From: Acinetobacter sp. P8-3-8
GTDB lineage: Bacteria; Pseudomonadota; Gammaproteobacteria; Pseudomonadales; Moraxellaceae
NCBI RefSeq assembly: GCF_000214135.1
Contig: NZ_AFIE01000007.1
Location: 56,239 to 120,238 of the forward strand
Reading direction: 5' to 3'
Length of the DNA stretch: 64,000 nt
Positions within the stretch are counted from its first letter, which is position 1. Each line of letters begins with the position of its first letter. The position numbers and the translations under genes were made by a program. Below are positions 18,299-25,361 of the stretch, piece by piece. Under the pieces are notes generated by a model. The model was not told where the DNA came from, did no database searches, and was given only the letters and a program-made list of their open reading frames with translations.

Positions 18299-18299
18299 A

Positions 18300-18321
18300 A
18301 AACCACTCAATCGAGTGGTTT
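18300..18321. terminator. Bidirectional terminator between converging genes
   Basis: AAACCACTC and GAGTGGTTT form a perfect 9-bp stem with a 4-base loop. In the minus direction it is followed by TTTATTTTTT; in the plus direction by a shorter T run. The minus-strand gene stop codon lies inside the loop region. Confidence 0.85.
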
Positions 18322-18633
18322 AATGCTTGCATTTGGATGCCATCCTACATATAGCCATTTTTTTAGCTTTGGCACCCACTCATAAACATTTCCTTTTTCA
18401 TCCTTTTTAAGGAAAAGCGGACCAGAAAAATGAGTGGCATCCAATGGGATTCCCGTCATTAAGTCTAATAATGTTTCACCTTTGAGATTTTTACTAGCAA
18501 TATGAATCCAGTATCTTTGCGTGTACCAATTGCCATTCTCCCAACAATAAACATCATCAAGTGACTTTGTTTTAATCGCATCTTTTAACTTATTAATACC
18601 ACCAAACTTACTTATAATTTCTGTTTTATACAT
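18307..18633 (-). CDS. Phage hypothetical protein, unknown function
   Basis: The start at 18633 (MYKTEIISKFGG) is preferred to 18648 because AGAGGTG lies directly upstream. The 108-residue product is basic and Trp-rich (WENGNWYTQRYW, EWVPKLKKWLYVGWH) without a recognisable domain. It ends within the 18300-18321 terminator, so transcription from upstream would stop here unless antiterminated, which separates it from the scaffold and capsid genes. Confidence 0.6.
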   Translation of the reverse strand: MYKTEIISKFGGINKLKDAIKTKSLDDVYCWENGNWYTQRYWIHIASKNLKGETLLDLMTGIPLDATHFSGPLFLKKDEKGNVYEWVPKLKKWLYVGWHPNASIKPLD

Positions 18634-18661
18634 TTTACACCTCTGCAAAACCTACTATGGT

Positions 18662-18712
18662 GTTGGCAAATGCGGTAGGTAAACGCATCTTTCGGGGATC
18701 AGCCTAGCCAAC
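18662..18712. ncRNA. Possible pseudoknotted RNA element in the late operon
   Basis: GTTGGC (18662-18667) pairs with GCCAAC (18707-18712). Inside, ATGCG (18670-18674) pairs with CGCAT (18684-18688), and TAGG in the hairpin loop (18676-18679) can pair with CCTA (18703-18706) beside the closing stem, giving a compact pseudoknot. It lies in a 110-base gap ahead of the 18307-18633 gene. Probably transcribed leftward with the late operon. No known RNA family was matched, and the structure was folded by eye. Confidence 0.35.
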
Positions 18713-18750
18713 GGTTAAATTTTAACAAACTTAGCTTATAAAATCCTACT

Positions 18751-18948
18751 TTATTGCTGTTTATCCAATGCTTGACGTACAAAAGCATCTTTGGCTTCAA
18801 GCAACTTTCGTAAACCAGTGGATTTTTCTGGCCCATCTGGCAACTGCGCATCCATTTGACGAGCCAAATCACCAATAGGCTTACTTACAACCTGTAAGTG
18901 TTCAGGTAGATGCTCATAGTTGAAGTATTTTAAAATTGGTGCTGGCAT
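18751..18948 (-). CDS. Small helical phage protein next to portal gene
   Basis: The start at 18948 (MPAPILKYFNYEHLP) is preferred to 19005 because AGGA lies eight bases upstream. The 65-residue product is mainly helical with the pattern YEHLPEHLQVVSKPIGDLA, LPDGPEKSTGLRKLLEAKDAF. I recall the same wording in many small proteins coded between portal, capsid and terminase genes of unrelated phages. Small helical proteins in this location include the anti-CBASS protein Acb2, so a counter-defence role is possible, but I cannot confirm membership. Confidence 0.65.
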   Translation of the reverse strand: MPAPILKYFNYEHLPEHLQVVSKPIGDLARQMDAQLPDGPEKSTGLRKLLEAKDAFVRQALDKQQ

Positions 18949-19011
18949 TGAATAAATCCTCAATAAAAAGACAGTCGATTTGACTGCCTTAGTATCTGTG
19001 AACAATAAAAA

Positions 19012-21315
19012 TTACTCTTGCCTTACAGGGGGCATGTTATCACTGGTTCGTTGAGTCTCAATTCCCTGCATTCCTGTTGAACCTTGCTGTGGTACTGGTG
19101 GGTTCATTGGACTTGTATTCTGTTGTACCTCTGCTAGTCCTTCACTGCCTAACTGCGCCCCTTCACCTTCTAAATATGGTGAACGTACATCACGTGCTGC
19201 TGTCTGTTCTGCGGTTGGGAAGTTAGGATCATCACCCATCGGATTAGGACGCTGATAACCTGCACCTTTCATAATCTCGTCAGCAATAGGTGCGATCTGC
19301 GGCATCATTGCTACCTGTGAACCTCCTTGCATTGCTGAATATGCAGCTTGCACACCAATTTGTACTGAACGTGCGTCTATTTCCTTAATTTCACTGACTG
19401 CTTTACGCTCTTTAAGTTCAAGCTCTCGACGTTTTAGATCAATACCAGCATCGGCAAGTGCTCTATCTACAGCCTCTTTGATCTGTTGTTCAACTTGTTC
19501 TGGTGTCGGTGCCTGTGTAGCTTGGCGAATAGATTCAATAATATCTTTCTTGAATGGAATGTCAGTCAAGGCCATCACATAAGGCAATACTGCAACTTGA
19601 ACCTCTTGAGGTAAGGATTTAACAATCTCAGACAAGGCATTAAGCTGTTGCTCTCGGAATGTGCTGGTGCTTGGAACATCATCAAGTACAACTTTCAAGC
19701 GTGTACGTTGAACATCATTACTAACATAAGGATAACCATGTTCATCAACCTCAGGTTTATTGATAACAACTGTACGATCCTCACGTACCGCATCACCTTC
19801 AATAATGATAGTCTGCTGCTGAGTGCCCATATCCTCAACGATCATTGATAGTAGCATTTCTCCCATGAGGGTACGTCCCTCACGGAAATTATCCATCATC
19901 TTCATTAAAGTTTGATTGGATTGCTCAACTTGAATCTGCTCTTGTTTACCCGAAGTAGCATTACCTTTTTTACCTTGGAACCCAGAAGTAATATTGCTTA
20001 CTTGTTCAATGGCAGCACGATTATCACTAATCAGTTGGAAATGTTGCTGTGATAATTCATAGTCACGTTTAACATCGAATCTTGCACCAGGTCTAGCCAT
20101 GTGTGCTGCATCCAATACAATATCAGCATCAGGACGTGCAACTTGACGACGTAATTGTTCGTCTGTCATAGCCACTGCACCTTTGGTACGTTCAACACGT
20201 GTAACACTCATCCCCCAACGTAGCTTTGATATACCAGAGTTAATACTGTCCTGACTGTACTTCATGCCACGAACAAAGCCATACGGTATGCCGGTGTTAT
20301 CTTCTCTGAATCCAAAGAACGGAACATAGGGGAAATAATGATGTGAATATGGCGAAGGACTATCATGTAAAAGGTGTGGTCCAAGCCAATATGAACGACG
20401 CAACTTTGATATGGTAGCCTGCTCTACACGTGCAACACCTTGATAAATTGCTAAGTCATGAGCCATATTATTGGCATCATACTCAACGATACGACCATCA
20501 CTGAACTTTAAAACTGGTACATGCACCCAACGACGGTACCAAACCTCAGTAACGTTTATCTCTTTAGATGTCGGGTTATACCAGTAGTTTTCACTTATCG
20601 TCCATGAACGTGCATCAAGCCAAGCGTTTTGTAAGCCTGTACTTGCTCCACCATCGAGCACATCAGGTTGCTGCCACCATGAACCGCCATAACGACCAAC
20701 TGTTTGGATTAGCTCCTTGTGTTCAGGGAAAGCACTCATCAATCGTTTAGGATGAACCCAGCGTGTACGGCGTAACCAGCGTGCATCAGATAAGTCTGGT
20801 TCTGTAGACTTCATATCCCAATGAATTTCATTACGATGAACTACAACACAACGATAAGGATATTTAAATGGGTCTTGCTCACGCTTTACCTCAACCCATC
20901 CTAAACCACATGAAATTTGAGGACGAAAAGCATCACTACATGCTTTATCAGCTTTAGATAAACGTTCAGCTTGATTTAATTTGTAGTTCAAGGCATCGGC
21001 AACATCATCACCGCCAGTCTCACCATTAGCTTTTACACGCCAATCAGTACGAGTCTGTAGCTCATAACCCATAATCGACAATAAAGCTGGACTGATTCTG
21101 TCCTCTACTGCAGGTGGAATACCGATCTGTTGCATACGGTTAAGCAAATCTGTATCTAATTGATTGCCATCTGCATAATCCATCTCTTTATCTGCGATGT
21201 GACGCCAATGAGGTTGTTCCTCAATTTCGTGCATGATCTCCGTTAATTCTTCCAGACTGAGCGTATCATCATCGCTAATCTGCTCACTTGTAGCTGTATC
21301 TTCTTGAGTAAACAT
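19012..21315 (-). CDS. Portal protein, P22 type
   Basis: The 767-residue product is the DNA-entry ring of the head. It has the layout of P22-like portals: an N-terminal helical segment (WRHIADKEMDYADGNQ), a conserved IMGYELQTRTDWRV region, NEIHWDMKSTEPDLSDARWLRRTRW, a long helical stem with SGFQGKKGNATSG, and a Gln-rich, extended C-terminal segment (about residues 620-767) with low-complexity. It lies between terminase and the scaffold and capsid genes. Boundary motif copy D (19020-19032) codes for its last residues. Length is similar to the P22 portal (725). Confidence 0.9.
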   Translation of the reverse strand: MFTQEDTATSEQISDDDTLSLEELTEIMHEIEEQPHWRHIADKEMDYADGNQLDTDLLNRMQQIGIPPAVEDRISPALLSIMGYELQTRTDWRVKANGETGGDDVADALNYKLNQAERLSKADKACSDAFRPQISCGLGWVEVKREQDPFKYPYRCVVVHRNEIHWDMKSTEPDLSDARWLRRTRWVHPKRLMSAFPEHKELIQTVGRYGGSWWQQPDVLDGGASTGLQNAWLDARSWTISENYWYNPTSKEINVTEVWYRRWVHVPVLKFSDGRIVEYDANNMAHDLAIYQGVARVEQATISKLRRSYWLGPHLLHDSPSPYSHHYFPYVPFFGFREDNTGIPYGFVRGMKYSQDSINSGISKLRWGMSVTRVERTKGAVAMTDEQLRRQVARPDADIVLDAAHMARPGARFDVKRDYELSQQHFQLISDNRAAIEQVSNITSGFQGKKGNATSGKQEQIQVEQSNQTLMKMMDNFREGRTLMGEMLLSMIVEDMGTQQQTIIIEGDAVREDRTVVINKPEVDEHGYPYVSNDVQRTRLKVVLDDVPSTSTFREQQLNALSEIVKSLPQEVQVAVLPYVMALTDIPFKKDIIESIRQATQAPTPEQVEQQIKEAVDRALADAGIDLKRRELELKERKAVSEIKEIDARSVQIGVQAAYSAMQGGSQVAMMPQIAPIADEIMKGAGYQRPNPMGDDPNFPTAEQTAARDVRSPYLEGEGAQLGSEGLAEVQQNTSPMNPPVPQQGSTGMQGIETQRTSDNMPPVRQE
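19020..19032. repeat. Boundary motif copy D inside portal 3' end
   Basis: GCCTTACAGGGGG covers the last codons of the portal gene (residues PVRQ) and matches the motif found at 285-299, 13392-13406 and 18079-18095. Confidence 0.5.
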
Positions 21316-21324
21316 AGCTTTTCC

Positions 21325-22989
21325 TTATAAACGCCAATCTGTCGGAGGTGCTTCGACATAACCATGTGGATTTTGATGTGTTGTACCTTGATTCATACCA
21401 GTAAGACTAGCCGTATAGACGTAATCACCAAGCAAACCTGCTTCTTTAGCTTGAGCATGTTGCCTTAATGCATCGGCACCTTCACTACAGCCATTTGCTT
21501 TATTTGGTGCATCAATAAAGCGTTTCTCACTTTGAGAAAATTTCTTCTGATAACCTTCAATTCTTTCAATACCTAACTTGCAGCGTTTTTCATCAAACCA
21601 GTAATTTTTCATACATTTGCGTGTTAATTGAATGCCTGTGTTTAACAGGGTAATGCGAGGAACAATCACAAATTCGTGACCAGGTAACAAATCTTGTAAT
21701 TGTTCTAATGTGGATTTATTAAAATCACCTAAGCGTTGATGTGCTGCATCATGAGGTAAATAATGCGTACCAAATACATAACCATGCCTAGTAAGTTCAG
21801 CTACATAATGTTGAAGATTTTCACCATGTGCTTCATAACAATTAATAAAACGATCTTGTTGGTTAATCATTTGGTGATACCAAATAAAACAACCGTCACT
21901 ATTTCCGATGTCCCAAAATGTATTTACTGGTAAATCAAGAACTTCAACCTGACATATACCACCACGCTTTCGTAACGCAAGCATATCCTTTGCATAATAA
22001 TTGCCGTCTTTAGCGACCTGAAAAGCTTCATCTGGGAATGATGGATATTCTTGCCACATCTTTGACTGATCACCTTTAAGATCATTGTCACGAGTTATGA
22101 CATACCAAGCACGTTGATCTGGATCAATGAAGCAATCCAGCCCCATAAATTGCTTAACTTTTTCTTGTATCTCATCAAAATATTCATGATCTTCAGGTGA
22201 AATTCTAATGGTTGAAGAATCAATTCTGTATTTAGGTTCTTGCCACCAAGCATAGAAGTGAAATCTATAATCCTTGAGACCTAATTTTTTACGTGCAGCA
22301 TAATTCGACTGTGCTGTTTGCACCATTGGATAGAATGAACCACTACGACCTTCAGCAGTAGATTCAATAACAAGTACACCGTTGGTCGGCACAGTTGGTA
22401 TAGAACCAGTGATTACTTCATCGTCTTTGGCTGGATCAGTAGCACAAATTTTACCAAACTCAGAAATATGTAATCGGTGAATAGTGCCTGAACGAAATGA
22501 AGTGGCTACACGGATGGTTGAACCATTGTGCTCAAACTCCATCTCTGATTTATTGCATGTTTTAAGTGGGAAACGTTCACGTATTTCAGGTGGTAAATTA
22601 TCGTACGCAAATTTAATCTTATCTTTAAATATATTATAAACGGTTGGTAAATCTTGAGCGATAATACCGCAGTTTTGGTTAGCATTAAAAAGCGCATGAT
22701 CAAGCCATAGAACACAAATCAGCGTAGTAAAACCTAACTGACGTGCTTTTAAGATAATATTACGATACCAGAGTCGATCTAAAAATTTAATCTGAGCATC
22801 ATTAGGCTTGAATGGTAATTCAAAGGTATCTGCTATTTGCAAAACTCCGTACTCATCACGGAAGTCATCACCTTTAATTTTGATCTTATATAAACAGCCA
22901 CTAAAAATACGCCAAACAGGGTCTGCCAAGCAGCGTTCAAGCTCCTCGGCATTTGTCGGTAGTGGCTGTAAGTTAGTGTTATAAATCAA
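21325..22989 (-). CDS. terL: Terminase large subunit
   Basis: The 554-residue product is the ATPase-nuclease that packages DNA into the head. The ATPase domain has a Walker A variant (ARQLGFTT, about residues 82-89) and a Walker B segment (VLVIESTAEG, about 205-214). The C-terminal nuclease domain begins with FWDIGNSDG (about 358-366), giving the first metal-binding Asp. Length is normal. The gene is separated from the small subunit by a 101-base gap containing a large inverted repeat. Confidence 0.93.
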   Translation of the reverse strand: MIYNTNLQPLPTNAEELERCLADPVWRIFSGCLYKIKIKGDDFRDEYGVLQIADTFELPFKPNDAQIKFLDRLWYRNIILKARQLGFTTLICVLWLDHALFNANQNCGIIAQDLPTVYNIFKDKIKFAYDNLPPEIRERFPLKTCNKSEMEFEHNGSTIRVATSFRSGTIHRLHISEFGKICATDPAKDDEVITGSIPTVPTNGVLVIESTAEGRSGSFYPMVQTAQSNYAARKKLGLKDYRFHFYAWWQEPKYRIDSSTIRISPEDHEYFDEIQEKVKQFMGLDCFIDPDQRAWYVITRDNDLKGDQSKMWQEYPSFPDEAFQVAKDGNYYAKDMLALRKRGGICQVEVLDLPVNTFWDIGNSDGCFIWYHQMINQQDRFINCYEAHGENLQHYVAELTRHGYVFGTHYLPHDAAHQRLGDFNKSTLEQLQDLLPGHEFVIVPRITLLNTGIQLTRKCMKNYWFDEKRCKLGIERIEGYQKKFSQSEKRFIDAPNKANGCSEGADALRQHAQAKEAGLLGDYVYTASLTGMNQGTTHQNPHGYVEAPPTDWRL

Positions 22990-23031
22990 TTTTTACTCCA
23001 TTTTGCACAACATTGGTGCATTTTTGAAGCG

Positions 23032-23086
23032 TGTACGTGAATGAAATTGTTTTGGTGTGGGTGATTAGTCGTTCCATTCACGTACA
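23032..23086. repeat. 12-bp perfect inverted repeat between terS and terL
   Basis: TGTACGTGAATG (23032-23043) and CATTCACGTACA (23075-23086) are exact inverted repeats with a 31-base spacer. The gap has no other signal. It may be a regulatory hairpin between the two terminase genes, a packaging site, or a protein-binding site; no T tract follows in the minus direction, so a plain terminator is unlikely. Confidence 0.6.
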
Positions 23087-23090
23087 TGCA

Positions 23091-23744
23091 CTAATATTCA
23101 GGGTCATCGGCAATTGGTTTAAATGCAGAACTATTTCCAGTGCTTACTCGTTCAAGTAATGCAGTCAGTGCATCGACAGGTTTATTGTTTTCATCATCAA
23201 GTCCAAATGCTTGACGTTCTAAAGCAATCAGTGTTTTGAGTGTGTCGCTTAAATCTTTCATAGACTTCACACGACCAGGCATTGAGATAATCTTCATGTA
23301 AAGGTCATTCACCTTGTCGTTGCCTTTATCATCAGGCGACCACATAAGCTCACCCAGCATTTCCAGCAATTTGACATTCTCTTGACCGACCATCATTTCG
23401 AGCTCATCAAAAAGACTCATAGCAATCTTGCGTGAACGTTGAATATCCTTACGATGTGCTAATCGGACTGACGCTACTTCATTGGCACTTGCATCAATTT
23501 TGTCTTTTTCTGAAATGGTCGTTTTCGTGCGCACACTGTTGCGCACACTCTCCTTGCGCACAATGTCATCTGCTTTAGCTTTAATTTTTTCAGATAGATC
23601 ACGAACCCATTCGTATTGCTTTGCTCTACGTCTAATGCCTGATTCTGCAATATCATGCTCACCTGCAATTTGACGTAGAGACTTAATACCTGCTCGATAA
23701 TCGAGTTCGATCTTTTCCCAATCAATTACTTTTTTTTCAGCCAT
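23091..23744 (-). CDS. terS: Terminase small subunit
   Basis: The ATG at 23744 (MAEKKVIDWEKIELDYRAG) is preferred over a GTG at 23753. The 217-residue product begins with a helix-turn-helix (residues about 15-45: YRAGIKSLRQIAGEHDIAESGIRRRAKQ), the DNA-recognition part of small terminases, followed by a helical oligomerisation region. It binds the packaging start site and recruits the large subunit. Three TGCGCACA repeats in its own coding sequence (23528-23563) could be that site, as pac lies in the small-subunit gene of P22. Confidence 0.82.
   Translation of the reverse strand: MAEKKVIDWEKIELDYRAGIKSLRQIAGEHDIAESGIRRRAKQYEWVRDLSEKIKAKADDIVRKESVRNSVRTKTTISEKDKIDASANEVASVRLAHRKDIQRSRKIAMSLFDELEMMVGQENVKLLEMLGELMWSPDDKGNDKVNDLYMKIISMPGRVKSMKDLSDTLKTLIALERQAFGLDDENNKPVDALTALLERVSTGNSSAFKPIADDPEY
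23528..23563. repeat. Three TGCGCACA iterons inside terS, possible pac site
   Basis: TGCGCACAC at 23528-23536 and 23540-23548 and TGCGCACAA at 23555-23563 lie in the same orientation, 12 and 15 bases apart. They encode a VRKESVRNSVRT segment. Repeats in the small terminase gene are a classic place for the packaging recognition site; function is inferred. Confidence 0.4.
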
Positions 23745-23831
23745 GATCACCAAACCTCATATTGGTTTAATGATCATGTATATATGTGGGGGAGGTCTAA
23801 CCTTAGAGGGGGGTGAAGCCGTTTTGATAAA

Positions 23832-24290
23832 TTACAACAGCTCTCCTTGCTTGCCTATATCCAATAAATCCCCTACTTGCTTCGATAATTTACGTACTTG
23901 ACCTGAAACTTCACTCTGAAGTATTGCCATATGATGACCCATCTCAATATTTGCATATTGCATCGCTTCAGCAACCATGAGATTGCCAAGGTTACGTGCT
24001 TCACGTGGCGTTAATGTCAAAATCTGATCATCACCAATTTCAATTTTAACGGTACCATCAGGTAAAACCATCTTGGACATAATACGAGATGGACGATGTT
24101 TAGGGGCTGGAATGAATACACCACGCTGTACACGGATAATCTGGCCACTATCGACAAGATGGCTTAAACGATCATCAACGATAGATAATTTGAAGCCTGT
24201 CAATTGTGACAAAGTTTCTCTAGTAACGATCTGCTCTTGATTATGTAAATCCTCAATAGCTTCAAGGATTGTTTCAGCGTTAGACTTCAT
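23832..24290 (-). CDS. Phage helix-turn-helix protein, unknown function
   Basis: The ATG at 24290 is preferred since an AGGGGAG site lies seven bases upstream; another ATG at 24296 is too close to it. The 152-residue product has an N-terminal winged-helix-like segment (about 5-60: ILEAIEDLHNQEQIVTRETLSQLTGF then IVDDRLSHLVDSGQIIRVQRGVF), a beta part and a helical C-terminus. It lies between replication and terminase genes, the usual place of a late regulator or antiterminator, but nothing proves that role. Confidence 0.65.
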   Translation of the reverse strand: MKSNAETILEAIEDLHNQEQIVTRETLSQLTGFKLSIVDDRLSHLVDSGQIIRVQRGVFIPAPKHRPSRIMSKMVLPDGTVKIEIGDDQILTLTPREARNLGNLMVAEAMQYANIEMGHHMAILQSEVSGQVRKLSKQVGDLLDIGKQGELL

Positions 24291-24313
24291 TGTCATACTC
24301 CCCTAAATCGTTC

Positions 24314-24703
24314 TTAAACTTCAACTACGTCAATATTGTGAATTAACTTCATCAATTTACGTTTGATGATGTAATCCGCAGTTTTATGACCTTTGGCATC
24401 TTCACAGATGAAATGATCATCTTTAGTCCAATAAACAAAGTCTGCTATGTAATCTGTGCCACGTACTTTCTCACCACAAATTTTCTGTGCCGGTATCAGG
24501 TTGTATCGAACCTGGGTCTGTAAATCCTTGATCTCACCTGCACGTTGTAAGACCTTTAAATCATTTAAACGGCGATATTCATGCTGTGAATCAGCAACTT
24601 TTTCACCATCAACGACAACTTTATGATTCCCATACTTTGGCTGTTTAGGCTTATTGTCACGTTGATGAACAAGTCTTTTAATTTGAGATGGTGATAAATT
24701 CAT
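24314..24703 (-). CDS. DUF1064 phage nuclease-like protein
   Basis: The 129-residue product matches the DUF1064 family of phage proteins with a restriction-endonuclease-like core: KYGNHKVVVDGEKVADSQHEYRRLNDLKVLQRAGEI is the typical N-terminal wording, and RGTDYIADFVYWTKDDHFICEDAKGHKTADY contains the D...E-x-K arrangement of PD-(D/E)XK nucleases. Such proteins sit in replication or recombination blocks and may act on branched DNA; the role here is inferred. Its start overlaps the stop codon of the 28-residue peptide gene. Confidence 0.78.
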   Translation of the reverse strand: MNLSPSQIKRLVHQRDNKPKQPKYGNHKVVVDGEKVADSQHEYRRLNDLKVLQRAGEIKDLQTQVRYNLIPAQKICGEKVRGTDYIADFVYWTKDDHFICEDAKGHKTADYIIKRKLMKLIHNIDVVEV

Positions 24704-24786
24704 AGGTCAATACCGTTTAATTTTAAAACTGTGTAACAAATAGCCACGACTGACAGAAACAAATAAAAATACTTATCGTTTTTCAT
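24700..24786 (-). CDS. 28-residue membrane peptide, translationally coupled at both ends
   Basis: ATG at 24786 overlaps the stop codon of the upstream P-like gene (ATGA), and its own TGA overlaps the start of the DUF1064 gene (ATGA). The predicted product is MKNDKYFYLFLSVVAICY followed by a 10-residue tail, giving one hydrophobic segment of about 14-16 residues flanked by Lys. The double four-base overlap is the same arrangement used by neighbouring early genes and strongly suggests a real gene. The role is unknown. Confidence 0.6.
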   Translation of the reverse strand: MKNDKYFYLFLSVVAICYTVLKLNGIDL

Positions 24787-25361
24787 GCTCTACCTGCCTT
24801 GGCAATTTTATTAATACCCTTCATCTGAGCCATCAATTCAGGTGGACAGGTGGTGATTCTTCTCTCATCTTCCTTAGGTGCTTTTAATGCGCCAACTGGA
24901 TCAGTGAATGCCTGAACATCTCCCATTAATTTCGCATTTGAAACGATACGGACGTACATATCCTTGAATGCTTTTGACTGTGATTCAGCACGTGGATTTA
25001 ATTCATCAAAACCTTTCTTAAATTCTTTAAGAGTTTTGAGTACATGCACACTGATTGAGATTGTCTGATTCGACTTCTCGTATGCCAATGCTTGTTGCCA
25101 TGCTTCATTTTCAGTAAGCCAATGTGAACCTTGTAAACACCAAATCTTAAAATCTTGAATACATGGTGGCCATGGTTCATGGAGCATACGGTTATACCCA
25201 TTTTCCAGCTGCTGAACTGTCAATCCTGAAAAGTCCTCAATCATTGCCTGTTCAAGATCAGCTTCATCAACTGCTGCCCAAAAATCTGTAAATTTCTTAC
25301 CGTAACGAATACGCATTTTGTCAATTAAATGACGTGCTTCAGTAATGGTGAACTCACGCAT
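24783..25361 (-). CDS. Replication protein P-like (helicase loader candidate)
   Basis: The ATG at 25361 is preferred because GGAGGTGGGTC precedes it, overlapping the end of the O-like gene. The 192-residue product carries wording typical of phage replication P proteins: IRYGKKFTDFWAAVDEADLEQAMIEDFSGLTVQQLENGYNRML, PWPPCIQDFKIWC. P proteins bring the host DnaB helicase to the phage origin. The position immediately after an O-like gene is as in lambda. The C-terminal third is less conserved. Confidence 0.72.
   Translation of the reverse strand: MREFTITEARHLIDKMRIRYGKKFTDFWAAVDEADLEQAMIEDFSGLTVQQLENGYNRMLHEPWPPCIQDFKIWCLQGSHWLTENEAWQQALAYEKSNQTISISVHVLKTLKEFKKGFDELNPRAESQSKAFKDMYVRIVSNAKLMGDVQAFTDPVGALKAPKEDERRITTCPPELMAQMKGINKIAKAGRA

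Noticed and set aside
18662-18712. Hammerhead ribozyme, because of CTGAT followed by GAAA on the minus strand
   Set aside because: The full CTGATGA core and the three stems in the right order are not present.
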